Shown here piece after piece: positions 44,508-52,222 of a DNA stretch of 64,000 nt. A model generated the notes under the pieces. The model made no database searches. It was not told where the DNA came from and saw only the letters and a list, made by a program, of their open reading frames with translations. Source of the DNA: Roseofilum reptotaenium CS-1145 (lineage in GTDB: Bacteria; Cyanobacteriota; Cyanobacteriia; Cyanobacteriales; Desertifilaceae); NCBI RefSeq assembly GCF_028330985.1, contig NZ_JAQMUE010000084.1:62001-126000 (forward strand), in the 5' to 3' direction. Position numbers and translations under genes: made by a program. Within the stretch, counting starts at the first letter, position 1. Each line of letters begins with the position of its first letter.

Positions 44508-44978
44508 ATGCCACCTGCTGACGAGCAATTCACTGAAGCTGCTAACTCCTGGGACTTGAAAACGCTGTACTCGGATTTAGCGGCTGTTAAGGGAAAACCG
44601 CTAACCCCCGTTGAGAAGCTGCACTTACGGGGGTTGCTTTGTGGCTATAGTCCTGGGGAAATGGCTGAAAAGCTACAAAAGAACTCGAAGGGGGTGGAAA
44701 CGGATCTATGCGCTACGATTTATAAGTATGTTAAAAATTTTGTCGGTAAAGGTAGTGAAAAAATAGATAATTGGAGAACGATTAGTCAATGGATGGAGGA
44801 TGCGGGGTACAAAGAGCGCTCTGTATTACAGGCTAACATTGAGCAGGATTGTCCTGATTCTAATCAGGTAAATGTGACGAATATAAAATTTGAAAATAAT
44901 CAAATCAGAATTGATGTATTTTTACAGTTAACTGTACCTCTACCTCCAGAAGTTTCCTTAGAAGAAAATGAACGTTAA
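44508..44978 (+). CDS. Small VMAP-type HTH-domain protein
   Basis: A 156-residue protein. Residues 15-90 match the N-terminal helix-turn-helix-like domain found at the front of large cyanobacterial STAND ATPases, WD40 and TIR proteins: KTLYSDLAAVKGKPLTPVEK, then LHLRGLLCGYSPGEMAEKL, then KGVETDLCATIYKYVKNFV. In those proteins it is thought to couple domains. Here it is stand-alone, with only a short beta-rich tail (INLTVPLPPEV-like). It is divergent from the VWA/PP2C/kinase operon across a 222-base gap, so it may report or regulate that triad. Confidence 0.75.
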   Translation: MPPADEQFTEAANSWDLKTLYSDLAAVKGKPLTPVEKLHLRGLLCGYSPGEMAEKLQKNSKGVETDLCATIYKYVKNFVGKGSEKIDNWRTISQWMEDAGYKERSVLQANIEQDCPDSNQVNVTNIKFENNQIRIDVFLQLTVPLPPEVSLEENER

Positions 44979-45010
44979 CAAGGGGCCCAGAGCAACTTGC
45001 CTCCCAAGCC

Positions 45011-45138
45011 GTAGGGTGCGTTAGCCAACCATCGTAGGGTGGGCAGGAGGATAAGCTATTGATTCACCTTCGATAACTTCATTCCCTGCTCACCCTACCC
45101 GCTAACTGGTGCGTTACGCTATCGCTAACGCACCCTAC
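45011..45138. mobile_element. MITE-like element 1 with 14-bp inverted ends
   Basis: GTAGGGTGCGTTAG (45011-45024) is the exact reverse complement of 45125-45138. Inside, GTAGGGTGGGCAG (45034-45046) pairs with CTGCTCACCCTAC (45086-45098) with one mismatch. The nested inverted repeats and 128-base size fit a miniature element. The GGGTGCGTTA/TAACGCACCC unit is also used in the terminator at 57606. Confidence 0.55.
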
Positions 45139-45140
45139 TG

Positions 45141-45265
45141 GACTGTTTCACCTAAAATAGTGCTTTGTTTGTAGTAAGCACGAAGAGTGCTTAAAAGCCT
45201 AGCTAGAGAGGGCTAAAGCCCTCACTACAAACAAAATCTAATGCATCACATTAGATGAAACAATC
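45141..45265. mobile_element. MITE-like element 2 with nested inverted repeats
   Basis: Outer 15-base ends (45141-45155 with 45251-45265) match at 13 of 15 positions. A perfect 12-base pair TTTGTTTGTAGT (45164-45175) and ACTACAAACAAA (45224-45235) is nested inside, with two smaller hairpins at the centre (AAGCAC/GTGCTT and GAGGGCT/AGCCCTC). This matches dispersed cyanobacterial palindromic elements. It abuts element 1. Confidence 0.6.
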
Positions 45266-45356
45266 CACTACATAACTACAAATCAACTGTCGATCGCAAC
45301 TGTTTTCATGTCTTTAGCAAAACCTTTCACAATTCAGAGGAGGAGATAATTGAACA

Positions 45357-45698
45357 ATGGCTACCTTAGAACATTTACGCAGTGCAGTTATTCAAATCTT
45401 AGAAGAGTTATATCATTATAATACTTCTCGTCAGGAAAAGGATGTTTTTTCGGAAATCATTTTGGATAAGGAACGAGATCATTATCTTTTGTTAGATGTG
45501 GGTTGGAAAGGAAAGCAGTATATTTACGATTCTTTTATTCACATGGATATTAAAGATGGTAAAATCTGGGTGCAACGAAATTTTACGGATGTGGATTTGG
45601 GAGAGAAGTTAGCAGCAATGGGTGTAAAGAAGCAGGATATTGTTTTGGGTTTACATTCGCCTTTTATACGCCAGTTTTCGGATTATGGAGGGGTTTAA
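45357..45698 (+). CDS. xisI: XisI family protein (fdxN element excision controlling factor), without XisH
   Basis: A 113-residue XisI protein. Family features are the opening LEHLRSAVIQILEELY, DVFSEIILDKERDHYLLLDVGW, the GKIWVQRNFTDVDLGEKLAAMGVKKQDIV motif (a segment longer than 20 is meant to be read in place) and the end in HSPFIRQFSDYG. XisH and XisI, originally found in the Anabaena fdxN excision element, are usually encoded together with overlapping ends. No xisH lies upstream: that space holds two MITE-like elements. Upstream of the ATG lies GGAGGAG. Confidence 0.9.
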   Translation: MATLEHLRSAVIQILEELYHYNTSRQEKDVFSEIILDKERDHYLLLDVGWKGKQYIYDSFIHMDIKDGKIWVQRNFTDVDLGEKLAAMGVKKQDIVLGLHSPFIRQFSDYGGV

Positions 45699-45751
45699 AA
45701 AGATAACCGATTTGAGATTACAATAATTATTTAACGTTTAATCTAGAAAAA

Positions 45752-46822
45752 ATGTCAGCAGCTACCGGTTTAGATTTAGCCCAACAAACGGAAGATTATC
45801 TAAAAACAGCCCCCAATCCAGAAGCAATGGAGGAAAAAACGGAAATCTTGCGAGAAGGATTAGTGGGTTTAGGGGCGCGATCGCTACTTGCTCTGAATGT
45901 ACCTCCACCCTGGAGTGCAACACAAGGGGGTAAATTAGATTATTTTCGGTTTTTGGAAAGACTCGCTCGATATTCTGGCACTCTCAATTTTACCCAAACC
46001 CAACATCAAAGCGCAGTATCGTTTATTGCCAACGGAGACAATGAAAAGCTGAAAAGCCATTATATCCCTAAAATGAGATCGGGTGAAGTTTTAATCGGTG
46101 TATCCTATGCCCATTTGCGCCGGGAAAAACCAACATTAGAAGCGACAAAAGTTCCAGGAGGTTATCTATTCTCTGGCTATCTGCCCTGGATAACCGGTTG
46201 GAGTTTATTTCAACAGGTGGTTGTTGCCGCGAGATTGGAAGATGATAGTATTATTTTTGCCCTCATGCCGTTTGTCTCATCGGCTCAAGGAGAGTTACGA
46301 TTTTCGGCTCCCATGTCTTTAGCGGCAATGTCATCAACCAATACGGTGAGTGCCGAATGCGATCGCTATTTTATTCCTGATGAAACTGTGGTTAGCCTTC
46401 AGTCCAAAGACTGGATGAAGGAAAAAGACCGCCAGAATGTTTTAAATGCAACCTTCTCTATGCTAGGTTTGGCGCGATCGGGTTTAGATATTGTCGAAAA
46501 GGCGAGTAAAACTCAAGCTGCGATCGCCCCTCAATTTTTAGTATTATCCGAGCAACTGGAGCATTTGCGTGCCAAGATTTACACAGAAAAAGAGGAACAG
46601 CGGTTGTCCCTAGAGCAACAGTTGCAACTACGCGCTCAGGCGATCGCCTTGACTCATCAATGTAGTTTAGCTACGATTATCGTTTCCAGAGGCAGCGCCA
46701 ACCAAAAACATCACCCTGCACAACGCATTTATCGAGAAGCCTTAGTTTTATCGGTTATGGGACACACGAATAAGGTCATGGAAGCTACCTTAGAGCAAGT
46801 CGTCAATCAAGGGAATATTTAA
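45752..46822 (+). CDS. Acyl-CoA dehydrogenase-like flavoprotein
   Basis: A 356-residue protein of acyl-CoA-dehydrogenase type. The N-terminal helical domain, LEHLARYSGTLNFTQTQHQSA middle strand region (from about 70) and the SYAHLRREKPTLEATKVPGG beta-domain segment followed by FSGYLPWITGW are recognisable; the usual catalytic Glu region is not clear by eye. The C-terminus is helical with QRIYREALVL, near the usual R-x-x-R. It may be a reduced or non-catalytic member, or act on an unusual substrate. It overlaps the next (opposing) gene's end by 4 bases. Confidence 0.7.
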   Translation: MSAATGLDLAQQTEDYLKTAPNPEAMEEKTEILREGLVGLGARSLLALNVPPPWSATQGGKLDYFRFLERLARYSGTLNFTQTQHQSAVSFIANGDNEKLKSHYIPKMRSGEVLIGVSYAHLRREKPTLEATKVPGGYLFSGYLPWITGWSLFQQVVVAARLEDDSIIFALMPFVSSAQGELRFSAPMSLAAMSSTNTVSAECDRYFIPDETVVSLQSKDWMKEKDRQNVLNATFSMLGLARSGLDIVEKASKTQAAIAPQFLVLSEQLEHLRAKIYTEKEEQRLSLEQQLQLRAQAIALTHQCSLATIIVSRGSANQKHHPAQRIYREALVLSVMGHTNKVMEATLEQVVNQGNI

Positions 46823-47433
46823 TTATTCAGAATTTGGACTAGGATGCGTAGCAGGTCTTCTAGATCAGCAGGGACACGGTAAAGATTGAGGTCTTGGGTG
46901 ACTTGACGAGACTGGCGATCGAATTGACCAAATTGCCAAATATTGCCGGTGGAAATTGCGCCGTAGAGAAGGGTTTGATCGGACTCGATCCATTGATCGA
47001 GAGCAATCAATTCGATCGCCAGTTGCACAAAACCCCGTTCTAGATCTTCATTTTTAGCTTCGATCGCCAGGAAAACACCATCGCTTTGCAGCAAATAATC
47101 GAGGGAACCTTTGAGTTGATGGCTCACGAACACGGGATATTCAACATTGAGGGTGGCTTGGGTATAGTGCAGCACGTCCGTTAAAACCGGGGCGATCAGG
47201 AATTCCCGACGAGCCATTTCACTGGTGAGGCTAAGACGCGGGAGGCTCTCTTCAATGCGAGTTGTGAGGTCGAGTAGGCGATCGAGAGTACCGGTATACT
47301 GGGGAAATTGTAGCGATCGCCTAGAGAGTAAAACCTGAAAACATGCCAGAATATCTTGCGGCGCAAAGTTAAGCTTAAAGTAATCTGCAAAAGTATACGA
47401 TTCTTCTGGCTTGATAATGGTGAATCGAGACAT
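46819..47433 (-). CDS. PD-(D/E)XK-nuclease-like hypothetical protein
   Basis: A 204-residue protein. The central segment GSLDYLL and VFLAIEAKNEDLERGF has the D-x(n)-E-x-K pattern of PD-(D/E)XK folds, after a helical N-terminus. The C-terminus keeps QLAIELIALDQW and a strand LLYGAISTGNIWQF. Such proteins are common in cyanobacteria, and many are degenerate. Activity is unproved. Its 3' end overlaps that of the acyl-CoA-dehydrogenase-like gene by 4 bases. Confidence 0.65.
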   Translation of the reverse strand: MSRFTIIKPEESYTFADYFKLNFAPQDILACFQVLLSRRSLQFPQYTGTLDRLLDLTTRIEESLPRLSLTSEMARREFLIAPVLTDVLHYTQATLNVEYPVFVSHQLKGSLDYLLQSDGVFLAIEAKNEDLERGFVQLAIELIALDQWIESDQTLLYGAISTGNIWQFGQFDRQSRQVTQDLNLYRVPADLEDLLRILVQILNN

Positions 47434-47499
47434 AGTGATACCAATTCAAATTATGATACAATGATCCCAAGTATTTATTACAGTTAAATCGTAAATCAA

Positions 47500-47793
47500 A
47501 TGATCAATCAAGGGATTCTGGCGATCGCCGTTATCATTTCTTTCCTACTCAGTCTTGATGGTATCGCACTATCAGCACTTTTCCCTGCTCAGGAAGAGCC
47601 TCTCCAAGAGTCAGAAATTTCCATTACATATCCATCCTACGAAGCCAAAGAGCATGGGGTCGATCATTATGATGACGATCATGACGATCATGACGATGAC
47701 GATGATGACGATCATGACGATCATGACGATCATGACCATGACGACGATCATGACCATGACCACCGTTATGGTCTCCCGACTACGAAACGCTAA
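47500..47793 (+). CDS. Exported Asp/His-rich protein, probable metal binder
   Basis: A 97-residue protein. Residues 4-28 form a signal peptide or anchor (GILAIAVIISFLLSLDG). After a short linker, residues 56-91 are nearly pure Asp and His (DDHDDHDDDDDDDHDDHDDH), ending in RYGLPTTKR. Such sequences bind Ni, Zn, Cu or Fe ions. The DNA is a slippery GATGACGAT/CATGAC repeat, so the repeat number may vary among strains. No metal transporter lies beside it. The opposite-frame ORF with MTIMT repeats is a shadow. Confidence 0.75.
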   Translation: MINQGILAIAVIISFLLSLDGIALSALFPAQEEPLQESEISITYPSYEAKEHGVDHYDDDHDDHDDDDDDDHDDHDDHDHDDDHDHDHRYGLPTTKR

Positions 47794-47880
47794 TCATACG
47801 TTTATCTGAATCTACAATCAGAGGAGAAAGTTAGCCCATGAATATAGCCTTTCTCTAATAGATGAGAGACAGATTTAGTC

Positions 47881-47924
47881 CCCTCTCCCGTACGAAACCC
47901 CTACAGGATTAGCACGGGAGAGGG
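47881..47924. terminator. Hairpin CCCTCTCCCGT...ACGGGAGAGGG
   Basis: Eleven-base perfect arms (47881-47891 with 47914-47924) flank a 22-base loop, between the Asp/His-rich gene and the opposing sxtK-like operon. It probably is a bidirectional terminator. Confidence 0.5.
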
Positions 47925-48130
47925 GGTTAGGGGTCAGAGCTATACTTCACGCCAAATAGAAAGGCCATAGTTCTTGCCTAAACTTACCAGACGAATTATT
48001 TCTGGAAATTCAATGTTTGGCTCAAAAAAACCAGGTTTCGTGCGATCGCTGGCTATTAACTGCCATAACTGACAAGATAGAGTCTCTAATGCAGAACTCT
48101 TCCCTGGATATAACAAATAAAAATTGTTTG

Positions 48131-48156
48131 TAGGGGCGAAAAAATCTTCGCCTCTA
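48131..48156. repeat. Dispersed palindrome TAGGGGCGAA...TTCGCCTCTA
   Basis: Arms match with one G-T pair. Same family as the palindrome at 9280. It lies downstream of the DUF5989 gene, where it might act as a transcript end. Confidence 0.5.
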
Positions 48157-48180
48157 CCAGATAAGGTTACTCTAATCTCC

Positions 48181-48330
48181 CTAGAACAACGTATAAATAA
48201 ACGGTGCAATCACAGACGCTTGACTGAGGATAATCAAAGCACCCACCATTACCAAACTAATAATTAACGGCAACAGCCAATACTTTTTACGCTCTCCTAA
48301 AAAAGCCCAAAGATCTTCAAAAAATTCCAT
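48181..48330 (-). CDS. DUF5989 (SxtK-like) small membrane protein
   Basis: A 49-residue protein too short for many gene callers. The sequence begins MEFFEDLWAFLGERKKYWLL, followed by one membrane helix (about residues 18-37, PLIISLVMVGALIILSQ), and ends IAPFIYTLF. This is the pattern of DUF5989/SxtK proteins, which are encoded directly after SxtJ and a NodU-type carbamoyltransferase, in the saxitoxin cluster and in polysaccharide loci. It lies 35 bases after the SxtJ-like gene, so the three are one operon. Its function is unknown; it may anchor the carbamoyltransferase at the membrane. Confidence 0.85.
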   Translation of the reverse strand: MEFFEDLWAFLGERKKYWLLPLIISLVMVGALIILSQASVIAPFIYTLF

Positions 48331-48365
48331 ATATGACACTCCAATGCCTTTAAATTAACAATTGA

Positions 48366-48770
48366 CTAAAATGGATATTCTAAACTCTTCGCTGTTCTGG
48401 GATGGGAAGGAATTCGATACGTCTCCACCGGTTTACGCCATTCTCGACGCATGGGGTCGCCTCCAAACCGTTTTCTCAGAAATCCCATCGGCACGATCAT
48501 CCCATAAAAAATAATCCCTAAAATCAAGCGGGTATTAATCCAACCCATCATCAAACCAAAGCGGGCAAAACCTTGATAAAACGGGTCGAGAGTTTTCGGC
48601 GCAACTAATGCCCAAGCCCAGAAAATACCCAGCACAATCCAGGGCCACAGGGCACTACTATGACCGAGGATCAATGGCCAGATAATCCCAAAAACTAAAC
48701 CCACCATTACTCCAAACAGGAGACCAAATTGGCGGAGTTCTTTTGTATTGAGTTTTTTGATTGGCTGCAT
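48366..48770 (-). CDS. SxtJ-like membrane protein
   Basis: A 134-residue protein with two or three membrane segments (about residues 13-35 GLLFGVMVGLVFGIIWPLI, 38-60 and 82-100). The ending FGGDPMRREWRKPVETYR matches SxtJ, the small membrane protein of the saxitoxin cluster and of many carbamoyltransferase loci. It lies between the carbamoyltransferase (169 bases upstream) and the DUF5989 gene. Function unknown. Confidence 0.82.
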   Translation of the reverse strand: MQPIKKLNTKELRQFGLLFGVMVGLVFGIIWPLILGHSSALWPWIVLGIFWAWALVAPKTLDPFYQGFARFGLMMGWINTRLILGIIFYGMIVPMGFLRKRFGGDPMRREWRKPVETYRIPSHPRTAKSLEYPF

Positions 48771-48939
48771 AATGATTAATCGTGATTTGTAGTTTCTTTT
48801 CTTCGGTAGTGAACTTCTAATCCTAGGATTAAACCCCCCTACCCCCTATCTCCCCATTCCCCCATCCCATTTTTCAAGGGAGAATGAAACAGCGTTTCCG
48901 CAAGCGGACGTGAAAGGGGAGGTTGGGGGGATCAAAAAC

Positions 48940-50868
48940 CTAATCTAATTCAAACTCTGTCTTCCAAGACTCATCTTTTTCCCAAGCGGGTTGGTCAGTC
49001 TTAGCTAACAAGAAATTTTCCAGAACCAGATAATCCATTTCGGTACGCATGAAGCAGCGATACGCATCTTCTGGAGTACAAACAATCGGTTCTCCGCGCA
49101 CATTAAAGGACGTATTCACAATCAGACCGCAACCCGTCAGTTTATCAAAATGACTGATTAAGCTGTGATAGCGAGGATTGGTTTCCCGGTGAACGGTTTG
49201 GATACGCGCCGAATAGTCCACGTGGGTAATGGCAGGAATTTCTGAGCGGGGAATATTGAGTTTTTCAATCCCAAATAGTTGTTTTTGCTCCTCTGTCATT
49301 GGAATACGCAACGATTCCTTAACTGGAGCCACCATCAGCATATAGGGACTGGGACTATATTGCTCGAAGAAATCCGAAACGCGCTCGGCCAAAACGGAAG
49401 GAGCAAAGGGACGGAAAGACTCTCGATACTTAATTTTCAGATTCATCACCGACTGCATTTTCGGCGACCTGGGGTCACCAATAATGGAGCGTCCACCCAA
49501 TGCACGGGGGCCAAACTCCATCCGCCCTTGGAACCAGCCCACCACATTTTCATTCGCCAAAATTTCGGCTAACCGAGGCATCAGTTCCGCATCATCCAGG
49601 CAAACATAGGAGGCTTTCACCACGTTCAAATAGTCGAGAATTTCAGCATCGGAGAACTTCGGTCCCAAATAAGACCCACGCATTTGGTCTTGTACGGGAG
49701 CAGCAATTTTTTCTGGGGTTAAGGTTCCCACTGTTGCTGTAGCTGTTTCTTTAGCATTACTGAACACTACAGGCGTTTTCTCGGCTGTCACTGTGCGTGG
49801 CATACTGTGGTATTCGTACCAAGCAGATAGAGCAGCTCCTAACGCTCCACCCGCGTCGCCAGCAGCCGGTTGTACCCAGACTTCCTTAAATCCACATTCG
49901 CGTAAAATCCGACCATTGGCGACGCAGTTGAGGGCAACTCCACCGGCTAAACAGAGGTTTTCCACCTGGAGTTCTTTTTTCACTGTATTCGCCAGACGGA
50001 TGACCACATCTTCAGTCACCCACTGGATGGAGCTGGCGATGTCCATTTCTCGCTGACTGATGGGGGTTTCGGGTTTCCGGGGAGGGCTGCCAAAGAGGTC
50101 ATCAAACTTGCTGTTGGTCATCGTCAGACCGGTGGCATAGTTGAAGTAATCCATGTTTAACCGGAATGTGCCATCGTCTTTGACATCAATCAGGTTGCTG
50201 AGGATGGTGTCAATATATTTGGGTTCACCATAGGGCGCGAGTCCCATGAGTTTGTATTCCCCAGAGTTGACTTTGAAGCCGGTGTAGTAGGTGAAGGCAG
50301 AATAGAGTAAGCCCAAGGAGTGGGGAAAGTCGATTTGCCATTGGGGAATGAGCTGGTTTCCTTCTCCGAGCCAGGCGGTGGTGGTTGCCCATTCGCCAAC
50401 ACCGTCGAGACAAAGAATGGCGGCCCTCTCAAAGGGACTGGGGAAGAAGGCGGAGGCTGCGTGGGACTGGTGATGCTCGGTGAACATCAGTTTGGGCAGC
50501 TCGGTTTTCTTGCACTGGCCGATTTCTGAGAGTTCGGTTCTTAATACAGTTTTGAGATAGAGCTTTTCTTTTAACCAGATGGGCATAGCCGCCAGGAATG
50601 AGCGAAACCCTCTGGGGGCATAGCTGAGGTAGGTTTCCAGGAGCCGTTCAAATTTGAGTAGGGGTTTGTCGTAGAAGACGATATGATCTAGGTCAGAGAT
50701 CGTGGTTTGAGCTGTTTCCAGGCAATAGGCGATCGCATGTTTTGGAAACCGTGGATCGTGCTTCTTGCGCGAAAATCGCTCTTCCTGCGCTGCCGCAACG
50801 ATTTCGCCATCACAGACGATTGCCGCCGCGCTATCATGATAAAACGCTGAAATTCCTAGGATCTTCAT
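48940..50868 (-). CDS. NodU/CmcH/SxtI-type carbamoyltransferase
   Basis: A 642-residue O-carbamoyltransferase that transfers carbamoyl from carbamoyl phosphate (via an adenylate) to a hydroxyl of its substrate. The N-terminal ATPase-type domain starts MKILGISAFYHDSAAAIV and has the metal motif FTEHHQSHAASAFF near residue 130. The C-terminal YrdC-like domain has CGLIVNTSFNVRGEPIVCTP near 587. Length fits. With the downstream SxtJ- and SxtK-like genes it repeats the sxtI-J-K order. The SGNH genes on the other strand make a polysaccharide or lipid sugar the likely substrate here, rather than saxitoxin, as no toxin-ring genes are seen. Confidence 0.92.
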   Translation of the reverse strand: MKILGISAFYHDSAAAIVCDGEIVAAAQEERFSRKKHDPRFPKHAIAYCLETAQTTISDLDHIVFYDKPLLKFERLLETYLSYAPRGFRSFLAAMPIWLKEKLYLKTVLRTELSEIGQCKKTELPKLMFTEHHQSHAASAFFPSPFERAAILCLDGVGEWATTTAWLGEGNQLIPQWQIDFPHSLGLLYSAFTYYTGFKVNSGEYKLMGLAPYGEPKYIDTILSNLIDVKDDGTFRLNMDYFNYATGLTMTNSKFDDLFGSPPRKPETPISQREMDIASSIQWVTEDVVIRLANTVKKELQVENLCLAGGVALNCVANGRILRECGFKEVWVQPAAGDAGGALGAALSAWYEYHSMPRTVTAEKTPVVFSNAKETATATVGTLTPEKIAAPVQDQMRGSYLGPKFSDAEILDYLNVVKASYVCLDDAELMPRLAEILANENVVGWFQGRMEFGPRALGGRSIIGDPRSPKMQSVMNLKIKYRESFRPFAPSVLAERVSDFFEQYSPSPYMLMVAPVKESLRIPMTEEQKQLFGIEKLNIPRSEIPAITHVDYSARIQTVHRETNPRYHSLISHFDKLTGCGLIVNTSFNVRGEPIVCTPEDAYRCFMRTEMDYLVLENFLLAKTDQPAWEKDESWKTEFELD

Positions 50869-51078
50869 TTAGTTCACCCCTACGCCAGTTAATTTAAGCC
50901 AATTTTGGGATTTTTTTGGGATCATGAATAGAGATTGTAACTTAGGGTTTACCCTATAAGCACTGTGTTCACTATTTTCAGGAAAGACGAACATCGGTTC
51001 GCTCTCATCTTGGACTACCTTAATGATTACGATCGCTTGGCATAATCTTCAGGTGCGTTCATATTGTAAACTTTCTTA

Positions 51079-52221
51079 ATGATTAAACCGACAAAATCCC
51101 TCAAAGTCAATAAAGTCTCTCAAGTTGCCCTTCTATTGATCTGCTGGATTGGCATCCCTTGGATTATCGTTGAGATAGCCATGATCCTGCTCGATCCCTT
51201 TCTCTTCAAGGGTTTCTACCAGTATGATCCCGACATGGGCTTTCGAGTCAGACCCGATACATTAGGCTCAAACCGTTTTGGATTTAACGACCAAGACTAT
51301 CCCCTTGAGCGAGTTTCCGGAACGGTGAGAATGATGATTGTTGGTGATTCGTTCAACTGGGCGGGGGGGTTAGAGGGTAACTATACGACCCTACTCGAAA
51401 ATCAGTTCGCTCAAACCCCAGATTTACCTCCTGTAGAAGTTATTAATGCAGGCTATCCCATGACCCATGCTGGGGAGCAGTTAATTATGTTGCAGAAATT
51501 CGGTTTGCAATATCAACCAGATTTAGTTATCTTGGGGGTTTTTGTGGGTAATGATTTTATTGATGCCGACCCCTACCGCAAGCGTATTGTGGTCAATGAT
51601 ACTCAAATTGATATTGATAAACGCAACGAAATTCAGATATTAGGATATCCAATTATTTTTAAGTCTCGCCTATGGATGTTTATCGAGCAAAAATATAAGG
51701 TTTTTCAAGAAACTGCTCAAATTGAACAACCGGCATGGGCCAACCCGACTCCACAAGAGGAACAGGGTACATTTACCGAGGAAACTTTCTTAAAAATTCA
51801 GCGAGCCAGATTAGAGTTTTGTAATCTTAGAGCGCACGCAGAAGGTAAATATGATGATAGAATTAAATACTTGTTTGACAGTATTACCCAAATGAAGCAG
51901 ATTTTGGCGGAGCGCCAAATCGAATTTAAAGTAGCGATTTATCCCGATGAGTTTCAAGTTAGTCAAGCCTTAGCCGATCAACTCTTTGAAACGTATCAAC
52001 TCAATCGGGAAGACTACGATCTAAATCTGATGCAAAAGTTGCTCATTGAGTTTCTGGATCAAGAGGGGATTCCTTATATTAATATGCTCGATAAATTCCG
52101 TCAAGTGGGTCAAACCCAAACCTTATATTTACTCAGAGATACCCATTGGAATCTGGCAGGGAATCAATTAGCATCAGATATTTTATATCAAAATTTATTG
52201 GATGAGGTTAAAACCAAATAA
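51079..52221 (+). CDS. SGNH/AlgX-AlgJ-like protein A
   Basis: A 380-residue protein. An N-terminal helix (about residues 18-40) is followed by a periplasmic SGNH-like domain. Visible catalytic-type motifs are GDSFNWAG (Ser near residue 93), FVGNDFID (Asn-Asp) and a late RDTHWNLAGNQ (Asp-x-His), the SGNH order. This fits AlgX/AlgJ-like acyltransferases or esterases acting on polysaccharide. It lies divergent from the carbamoyltransferase across a 210-base gap and overlaps or abuts its paralogue downstream. Confidence 0.83.
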   Translation: MIKPTKSLKVNKVSQVALLLICWIGIPWIIVEIAMILLDPFLFKGFYQYDPDMGFRVRPDTLGSNRFGFNDQDYPLERVSGTVRMMIVGDSFNWAGGLEGNYTTLLENQFAQTPDLPPVEVINAGYPMTHAGEQLIMLQKFGLQYQPDLVILGVFVGNDFIDADPYRKRIVVNDTQIDIDKRNEIQILGYPIIFKSRLWMFIEQKYKVFQETAQIEQPAWANPTPQEEQGTFTEETFLKIQRARLEFCNLRAHAEGKYDDRIKYLFDSITQMKQILAERQIEFKVAIYPDEFQVSQALADQLFETYQLNREDYDLNLMQKLLIEFLDQEGIPYINMLDKFRQVGQTQTLYLLRDTHWNLAGNQLASDILYQNLLDEVKTK

Positions 52222-52222
52222 T

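Noticed and set aside
47555-47809. 84-codon frame with MTIMT repeats overlapping the Asp/His-rich gene
   Set aside because: It is a frame-shifted reading of the GATGAC/CATGAC tract and has no ribosome binding site.
47940-48209. 89-codon minus-strand frame behind the DUF5989 gene
   Set aside because: It runs through a dispersed palindrome and overlaps the end of the better supported DUF5989 gene; no motif is seen.
48181-50868. Saxitoxin gene cluster
   Set aside because: Only the sxtI-J-K-like trio is present; no sxtA-type polyketide, amidinotransferase or other ring-forming genes are nearby.
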